Assembly (NCBI GenBank): GCA_964577825.1
Contig: CAZOBJ010000045.1
Coordinates: 1-24,244, forward strand
Direction: 5' to 3'
DNA: 24,244 nt
Source: CAZOBJ01 sp964577825
GTDB lineage: Bacteria; Planctomycetota; SZUA-567; JAFGNG01
Below are positions 6,227 to 13,884 of this stretch, piece by piece (position 1 is the first letter of the stretch; each line of letters opens with the position of its first letter). Position numbers and translations under genes: made by a program. The notes beneath the pieces are model-generated. The model was not told the origin of the DNA. It did no database searches and saw only the letters and a list, made by a program, of their open reading frames with translations.

Positions 6227-7000
6227 ATGGCCGAGCGCGTGGCGATCATTTCGGATGTGCATGGCAACGCCGAGGCCTTCGAGGCGGTGCTCGGCGATAT
6301 CCATGCCCGGGGCATCGAAGAGATCCTCAACCTCGGCGATGTAATCGGCTACGGGCCCGATCCGGAGCGGTGTCTGGACCTGGCCATGGAGCGGTGCGCG
6401 GTCGTTCTGCGCGGCAATCACGAGTACGCGGTCCAGCACGACGCAGAGGGGTTCAACCCCGTGGCCAAGCGCGCGATCGACTTCTCCAAGGATCGGCTCG
6501 ATCCGGATCTCGCTCCGGAGGACGAGGCGCGTCGGCGGCGGTGGCAGTTCATCTCCACGCTCCAGGCCGAATGCAGGTGCAACGGCTACGCGGCCATGCA
6601 CGGGTCGCCGCGCCATCCGGTCATGGAGTACGTGCTGCCTTCGGATCCAGAGACCGACCCGCTGAAGGTCGACGACATCTTCGACTGCATGAGCGCGGAC
6701 CTGGTGTTCGTGGGTCACACCCATTTCCCCGGCGTGGTGGAGCAGGGGCAGGAGGCCTTTCTCATCGTGGAGGCGGCCGACGCGAGCTACCAACCCGCGG
6801 CCGGATGCAAGGCCGTGGTCAACGTCGGGTCCGTGGGCCAGCCGCGCGACCATGACTTCCGGGCCTGCTGGGTCGAATACGACGGCCAGACCGTGTGGTA
6901 CCGCCGGGTGCCCTACGACGTGGAGGCCACCATCCGCAAGATCAACGCCCAGGAGGCCCTGCACGAAACCCTGGGTCTGCGCCTGCGGCAGGGACGGTGA
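6227..7000 (+). CDS. Calcineurin-like metallophosphoesterase
   Basis: This 257-residue protein has the full two-metal phosphoesterase motif set: D10-x-H12 (ISDVHGN), G-D38 (LGDVIGYGPD), G-N-H-E at 63-66, and G-H-T-H at 163-166 (VFVGHTHFPGVV). A C-terminal beta-rich part follows (VNVGSVGQPRD), typical of the YfcE/MJ0936-like phosphodiesterase branch. The substrate cannot be told from sequence; proteins of this branch hydrolyse phosphodiesters, and some act on protein phosphates. It is cytoplasmic, with no signal peptide. It lies between nfu and an epimerase gene with tiny gaps (7 and 2 bases), so it belongs to one operon. Confidence 0.9.
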   Translation: MAERVAIISDVHGNAEAFEAVLGDIHARGIEEILNLGDVIGYGPDPERCLDLAMERCAVVLRGNHEYAVQHDAEGFNPVAKRAIDFSKDRLDPDLAPEDEARRRRWQFISTLQAECRCNGYAAMHGSPRHPVMEYVLPSDPETDPLKVDDIFDCMSADLVFVGHTHFPGVVEQGQEAFLIVEAADASYQPAAGCKAVVNVGSVGQPRDHDFRACWVEYDGQTVWYRRVPYDVEATIRKINAQEALHETLGLRLRQGR

Positions 7001-7002
7001 CC

Positions 7003-7953
7003 ATGGCCCAGGCGTCTGAGCGCGTTGTCGTCACCGGCGCGGGCGGATTCATCGGCAGCCACCTCGTGCGCCGATTGATCGCCGAGGGCTGCCGAGTCGT
7101 GGGCATCGACTCGTTCGTGACCGGACGGCCCGAGAACGTGGCCGACGTGCGCGACCGCATGCGGTTCATCGAGGGCGACGCGGGCGACGAGGGCCTGCTG
7201 GCCGACGCGCTGGGGGGCGCGGACTTCGTGTTGCATCAGGCGGCCATTCCCTCGGTGCCGCGGTCGGTGGCCGATCCCCTGGCCACGAACTACTCGTGCG
7301 TGGATGTGACTTTGCGCTTGCTGTTGGCCGCGCGCGCGGCCGGAGTGAAGCGAGTGGTGGTCGCGGGCAGCAGCTCGGCCTACGGCGACATGCCGCAGCT
7401 CCCCAAGCGCGAGGACATGCCCGCGCGGCCCCTGAGCCCGTATGCCGTGGCCAAGCTCGCGCAGGAACACTACGCCCGAGCGTTCAGCACCTGCTACGGC
7501 CTGGATACCGTGAGCCTGCGGTACTTCAACGTGTTCGGCCCGCGCCAGGACCCGGGCAGCCAATATGCGGCGGTGATACCGAAGTTCATCCGCATGATGC
7601 TCGCGGGCGAACGGCCCACCATCTACGGCGACGGCACCCAGTCGCGCGACTTCACCTACGTGGACAACGTGGTGGAGGCGAACCTGCTGGCCGCTTGCGC
7701 ACCCGGGCGGCTGGACGGGGACACTCTGAACGTCGCCTGCGGCGAGCGCACGGACCTCAACGCCTTGGTGGTCAAGCTCAACGCGATCCTCGGCACCGCG
7801 CTGGAGCCCGTGTACACGGACCCCGCGCCCGGCGACGTGCCGCACAGCCAGGCCGACATCTCCCGCGCGCAAGAGCGGATCGGGTACGCGCCGGTCGTGG
7901 ACCTTGACGCCGGTCTCGCACGCACGGCCGCGTGGCTGCGCGCCCACACGTAG
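7003..7953 (+). CDS. NAD-dependent sugar-nucleotide epimerase/dehydratase
   Basis: This 316-residue extended short-chain dehydrogenase has the NAD-binding motif TGAGGFIGSH at residues 11-20. The catalytic Y147-x3-K151 (PYAVAK) and a Ser cluster at 123-125 (GSSSAYG) are present. RYFNVFGPRQDPGSQYAAVI is typical of UDP-glucose/UDP-N-acetylglucosamine 4-epimerases such as WbpP. It probably epimerises a UDP-sugar for cell-surface polysaccharide, but the exact substrate is uncertain. The ATG at 7003 comes two bases after the phosphoesterase stop. A longer frame reading upstream through the phosphoesterase gene was rejected. The next promoter starts within ten bases of its stop. Confidence 0.9.
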   Translation: MAQASERVVVTGAGGFIGSHLVRRLIAEGCRVVGIDSFVTGRPENVADVRDRMRFIEGDAGDEGLLADALGGADFVLHQAAIPSVPRSVADPLATNYSCVDVTLRLLLAARAAGVKRVVVAGSSSAYGDMPQLPKREDMPARPLSPYAVAKLAQEHYARAFSTCYGLDTVSLRYFNVFGPRQDPGSQYAAVIPKFIRMMLAGERPTIYGDGTQSRDFTYVDNVVEANLLAACAPGRLDGDTLNVACGERTDLNALVVKLNAILGTALEPVYTDPAPGDVPHSQADISRAQERIGYAPVVDLDAGLARTAAWLRAHT

Positions 7954-7960
7954 GGCAGTG

Positions 7961-7988
7961 TTGACACGCGCCCACGGCCGCGCATACT
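7961..7988 (+). promoter_or_regulatory. Promoter upstream of the DUF5060 gene
   Basis: A perfect TTGACA (7961-7966), a 16-base spacer and CATACT (7983-7988) are present. The expected transcription start is near 7995, about 120 bases before the chosen start codon of the large gene. Confidence 0.65.
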
Positions 7989-7995
7989 GCATCCA

Positions 7996-8073
7996 GTGGA
8001 ACGCCCCAGCCTACGCCTGTGCATCCTCATCGAGTTTTGCTCGATGAGCTGGCGATGCAAGGGCTGCGAGTAG
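7996..8073 (+). CDS. Possible 25-codon leader ORF, cysteine-rich
   Basis: A GTG at 7996 opens a frame of 25 codons ending at TAG 8071-8073. The product starts VERPSLRLCILIEF and ends MSWRCKGCE, with four cysteines including a CxxC. The GTG lies almost exactly where transcription should start from the promoter at 7961-7988, so it could be a leaderless small ORF. It contains the whole hairpin at 8020-8059. No ribosome binding site supports it and such short frames occur by chance, so this is only a candidate. Confidence 0.2.
   Translation: MERPSLRLCILIEFCSMSWRCKGCE
8020..8059 (+). promoter_or_regulatory. Long hairpin in the 5' leader of the DUF5060 gene
   Basis: A perfect 9-base-pair stem CTCATCGAG/CTCGATGAG (8026-8034 with 8040-8048) closes a TTTTG loop. 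A second stem TGCATC/GATGCA (8020-8025 with 8054-8059) continues below it after a 5-base bulge. It lies in the leader between the promoter and the large gene. No U-run follows, so it is not a standard terminator; a regulatory or mRNA-stabilising role is inference. Confidence 0.5.
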
Positions 8074-8116
8074 GGCGTCCGTGTCTTCCCATGTCGTAGG
8101 AGAGGAGGGCGGTGCC

Positions 8117-10735
8117 GTGCGCAGAGGACGGGCGCTGGTGGTGTTGGGATTGCTCGTAGCGGGGCTGGCGCAGGTCGGTATGTCCGCTGCGGCGGACGCG
8201 CAGGAGGGTGCAGCGCCGGCCGGGACGGACAAGACAAAGGTGTACCAGGAACAGGACGGCCTGATCTGCATCGAGGCCGAGTCGGCATCTCTTTCCGGAG
8301 AATGGGAGCTGCACGCCGGCGCTGAGGAGTTCGAGTATCTGGAGGGGTTCACCGGCGAGGGGTGCATCCGGTTCACGGGCAACACCGAGGTATCCGGCCC
8401 TCCGAAGAGCCCATTGACCTATGTAATCAACGTCACGGACCCGGGCGAGTACCGGCTGTGGGTGCGTGCGCTCGGCGCGCCTCTGGAGACCAAGCGCGGC
8501 GACGCGGCCAATGACTGCTATGTGCGAATGGCCGGCCAGGAGGGATGGCTCGGCCGCCCCACGAAGCATGTCATCCTCCGGGGGGGGAATAACAAGTTCC
8601 AGTGGAACTGGGCGATCCGCGGCGAGCCGCGCCATCACACATTCCGGAATCCGGTGTACGACTTGACTGCCGGGAAGCATACCCTGATCGTAGAGGGGCG
8701 GGCCAAAAACCTGTTCCTCGACCGCATTGTCCTGGCAAAGGACCATGCGGAAGAAGAGGTGACCGATCTTGCGCTCGAGCCCTCCGAGGTCGTGATGGAA
8801 GAGGGTGTCGCGCTATTGGGCGCGGAAAAGGCGCCCGAGTTTCAGTCGGTCGACATTCCACCCTCTGAAGGGGAGGGCAGCGTCGAGGTATCCGGGGAGC
8901 CGAAGACCTGGCACAAGGTCACGCTGACCTTCCAGGGCCCCCACTGCTCGGAGACGGGGTCGCCGAATCCGTTCACCGACTGCCGTCTGACCGTGACGTT
9001 CACGAAAGGTGAGCGCGCGTACGTGGTGCCGGGGTACTTCGCTGCGGACGGCAACGCCGCCGACACGGGTGCCACGGAGGGGAACAAGTGGCGCGTGCAC
9101 TTCGCCCCGGACGAAGAGGGGACATGGACCTACCTCGTGTCGTTCCGCACGGGTGAGCACGTGGCCATGGCCGATGCCCCGGACGCGGGCGATGCACGGC
9201 CTCCGCTCGAGGGGCTGACGGGCACCGTCGACATCGGTCCGACGGACAAGACGGGCCGCGACTTCCGCGGGAGGGGGCGACTCGACTATGTGGGCGAGCA
9301 CTACCTGCGCTTCGCCGGAACGGGCGAGTACTTCCTCAAGCAAGGCCCCGACGCGCCGGAGAACTTCCTGGCCTACGCCGACTTCGACGGCGAGTTCAAA
9401 CAGGACGGGCACAAGGACAACTTGATCAAGACATGGAGCGCGCATGTGTCCGACTGGCGCGAAGGAGACCCGACCTGGGGCGAGGGCAAGGGCAAGGGAA
9501 TGATCGGCGCGCTCAACTACCTCGCCTCTGAAGGCATGAACGTGTTCTCGTTTCTCACCCTGAACATCCGCGGCGACGACCGCAACGTGTTCCCGTATCT
9601 CACGTATGACGAGCGGTGGCGCATGGACGTCTCCAGGCTCGCCCAGTGGGAGCGCGTGTTCGAGCATGCCGACAGGCTGGGGCTGTATCTGCACTTCAAG
9701 ACGCAGGAGACCGAGAACGACCAGCTCCTTGACGACGGCTTCATGGGCCCGCAGCGGCGGCTCTACTACCGCGAGCTCATTGCCCGGTTCGCACACCACC
9801 TGGCGCTCAACTGGAACCTCGGGGAGGAGAACAGCCAGACCACGCCGCAGCGCATCGCCATGACCGAGTATTTGTGGACGCACGACCCGTACCAACACCA
9901 CATCGTGATTCACAATGGCAAGTCGCCCGACGATCTGTTGGGTGAGGCCTCGAAGTTGACCGGGTTTTCGCTCCAGACGGGCCGGCGCAACTTCGCGGAC
10001 GTGCACGCGCGCGTGCTGCGCTGGGTGCGGGCTTCGGCTGAGGCGGGCAAGCCCTGGGTCGTGGCCTGCGACGAGCCCGGCGCCGCCTCGCACGGGGTGG
10101 TGACCGACGCCGAGCGGCCCGAGCATACGCCTGAGCGTCGCAACGCGCTGTGGGGTACGCTCATGGCCGGCGGAGCGGGCAACGAGTGGTACTTCGGCTA
10201 TGATCATCCGCATTCGGACCTCACCTGCCAGGACTTCCGCAGCCGGGACCTGTGGTGGGACCAGTGTCGCTACGCGCTCGAGTTCTTCCGCAAGAACGGC
10301 ATCCCCTTCCAGAAGATGACCTGCGACGACGGCAAGGTCGGCGCGGACGGGGCGTACTGCCTGTGCAAGGAGGGCGAGGTGTACGTCGTATTCCTGCACG
10401 CGGCCGAACCCACGGAACTAGACCTGACGGGCCTGGAAGGCGCCTTCGAGGTCCAGTGGTACAACCCGCGCGAGGGCGGCGACCTGCAGGCCGGCTCGGT
10501 GGCCACAGTGGAAGGCGGCGGCCCTGCGGACCTGGGCGCGCCACCGAACCATGCGCTGGGCACGGACTGGGTGGTGTTGGTGCGGCGAGCCTCGGCCCTC
10601 GGCAACGAGAAGCCCGTGGCCGAGGCCGGCGCGGAGCCGTTTGTACTCAAGATGGACGGCGGCGACGACGTCAGCTTCAATGCCAAGGAGGCGGGCAGGA
10701 ACATCCCGGAACTCGTGCTGCGCGTCGGGCGGTAA
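8117..10735 (+). CDS. Large secreted DUF5060-type glycoside hydrolase-like protein
   Basis: This protein has about 872 residues from GTG 8117, chosen because GGAGG precedes it and the sequence begins as a signal peptide (RRGRALVVLGLLVAGLAQV, cleavage near residue 26). A beta-sandwich carbohydrate-binding-like region (about 40-220; IEAES, FLDRIVLAK) comes first. A DUF5060 immunoglobulin-like domain follows (about 260-370; KVTLTFQGP, FAADGNAADTG, WTYLVSFRTG), then a TIM-barrel domain (about 390-720; MNVFSFLTLNIRGDD, NWNLGEEN, VVACDEPGA). The C-terminal beta domain (YVVFLHAAEPTELDLTGLEG) resembles the 'putative collagen-binding' domain found in this family. E570 and E653 are candidate catalytic acids by position in the barrel. 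The substrate is unknown but probably a plant or algal polysaccharide. xylB follows 29 bases later, which suggests a pentose-containing substrate (inference). Confidence 0.8.
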   Translation: MRRGRALVVLGLLVAGLAQVGMSAAADAQEGAAPAGTDKTKVYQEQDGLICIEAESASLSGEWELHAGAEEFEYLEGFTGEGCIRFTGNTEVSGPPKSPLTYVINVTDPGEYRLWVRALGAPLETKRGDAANDCYVRMAGQEGWLGRPTKHVILRGGNNKFQWNWAIRGEPRHHTFRNPVYDLTAGKHTLIVEGRAKNLFLDRIVLAKDHAEEEVTDLALEPSEVVMEEGVALLGAEKAPEFQSVDIPPSEGEGSVEVSGEPKTWHKVTLTFQGPHCSETGSPNPFTDCRLTVTFTKGERAYVVPGYFAADGNAADTGATEGNKWRVHFAPDEEGTWTYLVSFRTGEHVAMADAPDAGDARPPLEGLTGTVDIGPTDKTGRDFRGRGRLDYVGEHYLRFAGTGEYFLKQGPDAPENFLAYADFDGEFKQDGHKDNLIKTWSAHVSDWREGDPTWGEGKGKGMIGALNYLASEGMNVFSFLTLNIRGDDRNVFPYLTYDERWRMDVSRLAQWERVFEHADRLGLYLHFKTQETENDQLLDDGFMGPQRRLYYRELIARFAHHLALNWNLGEENSQTTPQRIAMTEYLWTHDPYQHHIVIHNGKSPDDLLGEASKLTGFSLQTGRRNFADVHARVLRWVRASAEAGKPWVVACDEPGAASHGVVTDAERPEHTPERRNALWGTLMAGGAGNEWYFGYDHPHSDLTCQDFRSRDLWWDQCRYALEFFRKNGIPFQKMTCDDGKVGADGAYCLCKEGEVYVVFLHAAEPTELDLTGLEGAFEVQWYNPREGGDLQAGSVATVEGGGPADLGAPPNHALGTDWVVLVRRASALGNEKPVAEAGAEPFVLKMDGGDDVSFNAKEAGRNIPELVLRVGR

Positions 10736-10764
10736 GCCCTGCATCCAGTCTCGCGAGAGGGAAC

Positions 10765-12303
10765 ATGGGGCACCTGATCGGCGTTGACGTGGGCACGAGC
10801 GGCACCAAGGCCGTGCTGTGCGACGAGCGCGGCCGCGTGCGCGCCCAGGTGGTGGCCGAGTATCCCTGCCACGCGCCGCGGCCGGGGTGGAGCGAGCAGG
10901 CCCCGGCCGACTGGTGGCGCGCGGTGGTCGGTTCCGTGCGCAAGATGTTGCGGGACGCGGACATACCTGGCCGGGACGTGGGCGGCATCGGGCTCTCCGG
11001 ACAGATGCACGGCCTCGTGTGCCTGGACGGTCAGGGCCGGGTGCTGCGGCCGGCCATCCTGTGGAACGACCAGCGCACCGCGCGCGAGTGCGAGGAGATC
11101 ACCGAGCGCGCGGGCGGGCGGGGGCGGCTCATCCGGTACGTGGCCAACCCGGCGCTGACCGGGTTCACCGCGCCGAAGATCCTGTGGGTGCGCAGGCACG
11201 AGCCGCGCGTATATGCGCGCACTCGGATGATGCTCCTTCCCAAGGACTATATCCGGTATCGGATGACCGGCGAGTACGCCACCGAGGTGAGCGATGCGTC
11301 CGGGACCCTGCTCCTGGACGTGGCGCGGCGGCGATGGTGCCAACCCCTGCTCAGCAGATTGGAAATCGACCCGGAGCGCCTGCCGCGAGTGTACGAGTCG
11401 CCGGAGGTCTCCGGCCGCGTCTCGCGCGAGGCGGCCCGGCGCCTGGGCGTCCCTGCGGGCACGTCCGTCGTGGGCGGTGGCGGAGATCAGGCCGCGGGCG
11501 CGGTGGGCAACGGCATCGTGCGCCGGGGCGTTGTGTCCGCGACCCTGGGCACCTCGGGCGTGGTGTTCGCGCACGCGGAGTCCATGGAAACCGACCCACA
11601 GGGCCGGGTGCACACCTTCTGCCACGCGGTGCCCGGCAAGTGGCACGTCATGGGCGTGGTGCTCGCTGCCGGCGGGTCATTTCAGTGGTTCCGCAATGTG
11701 CTCGCGCAGGACGTGGTGGCCGAGGCCACGCGCCGGGGACGCGACCCGTATGACCTCATCACGCGCGGCGCGGCCCGCGTGCCGGCCGGGTGCGAGGGGC
11801 TCATGTTCCTGCCGTACCTGACCGGCGAGCGCACCCCGCACGCGGACCCATACGCGCGGGCCTGCTTCATCGGGCTCACGCCGCGCTCGGATCGAGACCA
11901 CATGGCCCGCGCCGTGATGGAGGGCGCCACGTTCGCCATGAAGGACTGCCTGGAGATCATCCGCGGGCTGGGCGTGCGTCCGCGCGAGGTGCGGCTCGCG
12001 GGCGGCGGCGCGCGCAGTAAGCTGTGGGCCCAGATGCAGGCCGATGTGTACGCGTGCGACTGCGCGATCACGAACTCGTCGGTTGGCCCGGCCTACGGCG
12101 CCATGCTCTTGGCCGGCGTGGGCACAGGCGTGTGGAAGAGCGTGCCGGAGGCCTGCGCGGCTACGATCCGGGTGCGCCGACGCGTGCGCAAGACCCGGGA
12201 GGGCGTGCGCGCGTACCGGAAGTGGTATCGCGTGTATCGGAGCCTGTATCCGGCGCTCAAGGACGCGTTCGGCGAGATCGGGACTCTGGCGACTGAGGCG
12301 TGA
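10765..12303 (+). CDS. xylB: Xylulokinase (FGGY carbohydrate kinase)
   Basis: This 512-residue kinase phosphorylates D-xylulose to xylulose 5-phosphate for the pentose phosphate pathway. The N-terminal phosphate-binding loop DVGTSGTK is at residues 8-15. The XylB-typical SGQMHG motif at 78-83 contacts the sugar, and WNDQRT follows. The catalytic base is D241 in GGGGDQAAGAVGNG. The C-terminal ATP-binding motif is RLAGGGARSKLWAQMQADV. The length is normal for the family, with a slightly basic extra tail (RRRVRKTREGVRAYRKWYR). AGAGGGAAC precedes the ATG. It lies 29 bases after the DUF5060 gene in the same direction, so sugar release and phosphorylation may be co-expressed. Its last 47 bases overlap the end of the convergent pseudouridine synthase gene. 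Confidence 0.92.
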   Translation: MGHLIGVDVGTSGTKAVLCDERGRVRAQVVAEYPCHAPRPGWSEQAPADWWRAVVGSVRKMLRDADIPGRDVGGIGLSGQMHGLVCLDGQGRVLRPAILWNDQRTARECEEITERAGGRGRLIRYVANPALTGFTAPKILWVRRHEPRVYARTRMMLLPKDYIRYRMTGEYATEVSDASGTLLLDVARRRWCQPLLSRLEIDPERLPRVYESPEVSGRVSREAARRLGVPAGTSVVGGGGDQAAGAVGNGIVRRGVVSATLGTSGVVFAHAESMETDPQGRVHTFCHAVPGKWHVMGVVLAAGGSFQWFRNVLAQDVVAEATRRGRDPYDLITRGAARVPAGCEGLMFLPYLTGERTPHADPYARACFIGLTPRSDRDHMARAVMEGATFAMKDCLEIIRGLGVRPREVRLAGGGARSKLWAQMQADVYACDCAITNSSVGPAYGAMLLAGVGTGVWKSVPEACAATIRVRRRVRKTREGVRAYRKWYRVYRSLYPALKDAFGEIGTLATEA

Positions 12304-12985
12304 GCGGCCAGTACGTGGGAAGCGGTGCGTGCAGGTCCACGTCCTCGTCGCGCGTGGGGTGACGCACGGTCATATGCTCGGCGTGCAGCGCAATGGCTCG
12401 GCCCTCGTGCAGGCGGGCCCGCGACCCGTAGCGCCGATCGCCTACGACCGGGCACCCGATGTGCGCGAGCTGGGCGCGGATCTGGTGCTTGCGTCCGGTC
12501 TCCGGGCGGACCTCGAGCTCGTGGAGGTCCTGCCGGTGGGCCAATACGCGGTACTGGAGGACTGCCGGCCGGCCGGCCGTTGGCCCCTGCGCAATGCGGG
12601 TGCGCCGGCCCTCGCGCCCGGGCAGCAGCCGGTTGCGCAGGGCGTCGGCCGGCTTGGGGGGCCGACCGTGCACGACCACGCGGTAGACCTTGGCCACGGC
12701 GTGCCTGCGGAACTGGTCCGAGAGCCGGGCGGCCGCCTTGCTCGTGCGCGCGAACAGGACCACGCCGCTCGCGGGCCGGTCCAGGCGGTGAACGAGCCCG
12801 CAGAACACGTTGCCCGGCTTGCGGAAGCGGACGCGGATCCACTCGCGAGCCGCTTCTAACAGAGACGGATCGCCGGTGCGGTCGGCCTGGACCAGCACGC
12901 CCGCGGGCTTGTCCACGGCCAGCAGATGGTTGTCCACGTATAGGACGCAAAGGTCCGGCTCGGGCGTGTTCGCGCGGTGGGGCAT
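12257..12985 (-). CDS. RluA/RluD-family RNA pseudouridine synthase
   Basis: This 242-residue enzyme converts uridine to pseudouridine in rRNA or tRNA. It has the family motifs LLAVDKPAGVLV at residues 21-32, HRLDRPASG with the catalytic D69, and RKHQIRAQLAHIGCPVVGD. There is no S4 RNA-binding domain in front, so it resembles RluA, RluC-like or TruC proteins without S4 rather than RluD; the target site is uncertain. The start at 12985 fits the family's usual N-terminus, although its AGGA is rather far upstream. A longer frame continues antisense through rsmG and was rejected. The start codon is only 18 bases from that of the divergent rsmG, another rRNA modification gene. The 3' end overlaps xylB. 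Confidence 0.9.
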   Translation of the reverse strand: MPHRANTPEPDLCVLYVDNHLLAVDKPAGVLVQADRTGDPSLLEAAREWIRVRFRKPGNVFCGLVHRLDRPASGVVLFARTSKAAARLSDQFRRHAVAKVYRVVVHGRPPKPADALRNRLLPGREGRRTRIAQGPTAGRPAVLQYRVLAHRQDLHELEVRPETGRKHQIRAQLAHIGCPVVGDRRYGSRARLHEGRAIALHAEHMTVRHPTRDEDVDLHAPLPTYWPLTPQSPESRSRRTRP

Positions 12986-13003
12986 GACGATGAGGGGTTC
13001 CTG

Positions 13004-13786
13004 ATGACCAAGCGGCGCAAAGAGAGCAGCCGCAAACGCTCCGCACGCGGGCGTACCCGCCCGGGTGGCGCGCAGAAGAAAGGCCGGCGCTCCCAAGGCA
13101 AGGGGTGCCGCTCTCCCCCTGGTCCGGGCAGAGTCCAGCCCTCGCCCCAGGCCCTGCGCGAACTCTTCGGCGCGTGCGGCTTCAAACTCGACGACGTACA
13201 GACCAACCAGTTCTGGCAGTATTTTCTGCGAATCCGGGCGCGCAATCAAGAGATCAACCTCACCCGGATCCGCGGGTTCGAGGGCGTGGTCGTCAAGCAC
13301 TTCGTGGACTGCGCCATGGCCGGGCGGCTCACAAGCCTGCCCTCGCCGCTCCTGGACCTGGGCTCGGGCGGCGGGTTCCCGGGGGTGCCGCTGAAGATCC
13401 TGCATCCTGAGATCGACGTGATCCTGGCCGAAGGGCGCAAAGTGCGTGCCGCGTTCCTGGACGAGGTGCGCCGGTGTCTGCGCCTGCCGCGTCTGTACCT
13501 GCACGAGCACCAGATCCGCCCGGACTACCGTGAGCCCGTGCAGGGCGTGGTGACCCGCGCGGTCGAGCCCATTGCGGCGACCCTGGAACGCGTGGACGGA
13601 TGCCTGGTGCGCGGGGGCCGGGCCATCTTCATGAAAGGGCCGAGCGTCGACCCGGAACTCGCGGAGGCCCGCGCGCTATTCGAGGGCGCGTACCGGCTCG
13701 TCGAGGACCACGCGTACCTGTTGCCCGGCACGGACCATCGGCGGCGCCTGGTCGTGTACGAGCGGCTGGAGGGCCCTGGCCGGTGA
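13004..13786 (+). CDS. rsmG: 16S rRNA (guanine-527 N7) methyltransferase with basic N-terminal extension
   Basis: RsmG methylates G527 in the 530 loop of 16S rRNA using SAM. The core is clear: NQEINLTRIRGFEGVVVKHF, the SAM-binding loop DLGSGGGFPGVPL at residues 118-129, and VTRAVEPIAATLERV. The protein has 260 residues rather than the usual 205-240. The extra is an N-terminal stretch of about 45 residues rich in Arg, Lys, Gly and Pro (KRRKESSRKRSARGRTRPGG), probably a disordered RNA-binding tail. The ATG at 13004 is preceded by GAGGGG. An upstream GTG (12977) would overlap the divergent gene and has no better site. Confidence 0.93.
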   Translation: MTKRRKESSRKRSARGRTRPGGAQKKGRRSQGKGCRSPPGPGRVQPSPQALRELFGACGFKLDDVQTNQFWQYFLRIRARNQEINLTRIRGFEGVVVKHFVDCAMAGRLTSLPSPLLDLGSGGGFPGVPLKILHPEIDVILAEGRKVRAAFLDEVRRCLRLPRLYLHEHQIRPDYREPVQGVVTRAVEPIAATLERVDGCLVRGGRAIFMKGPSVDPELAEARALFEGAYRLVEDHAYLLPGTDHRRRLVVYERLEGPGR

Positions 13787-13805
13787 CGGGCCGCGCCGGT
13801 TTCGC

Positions 13806-13833
13806 TTGACAACTTCGACCGGAGGCCTAGCAT
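13806..13833 (+). promoter_or_regulatory. Promoter of the guaB-guaA operon
   Basis: TTGACA (13806-13811), a 16-base spacer and TAGCAT (13828-13833) begin 20 bases after rsmG ends. The start would be near 13840, leaving a leader of about 45 bases. Confidence 0.7.
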
Positions 13834-13884
13834 TCAGAGCTTTCCTACGGCCGCGGGCCGCGAGCAAGGGCGGGAGGGACAGAC

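Noticed and set aside
8813..10399. Antisense open frame of about 530 codons within the DUF5060 gene
   Set aside because: It mirrors the codon bias of the sense gene and has no recognisable domain or ribosome binding site.
10252..10764. Upstream extension of xylB
   Set aside because: The added sequence is an out-of-frame reading of the DUF5060 gene; MGHLIGVDVGTSG is the standard kinase start.
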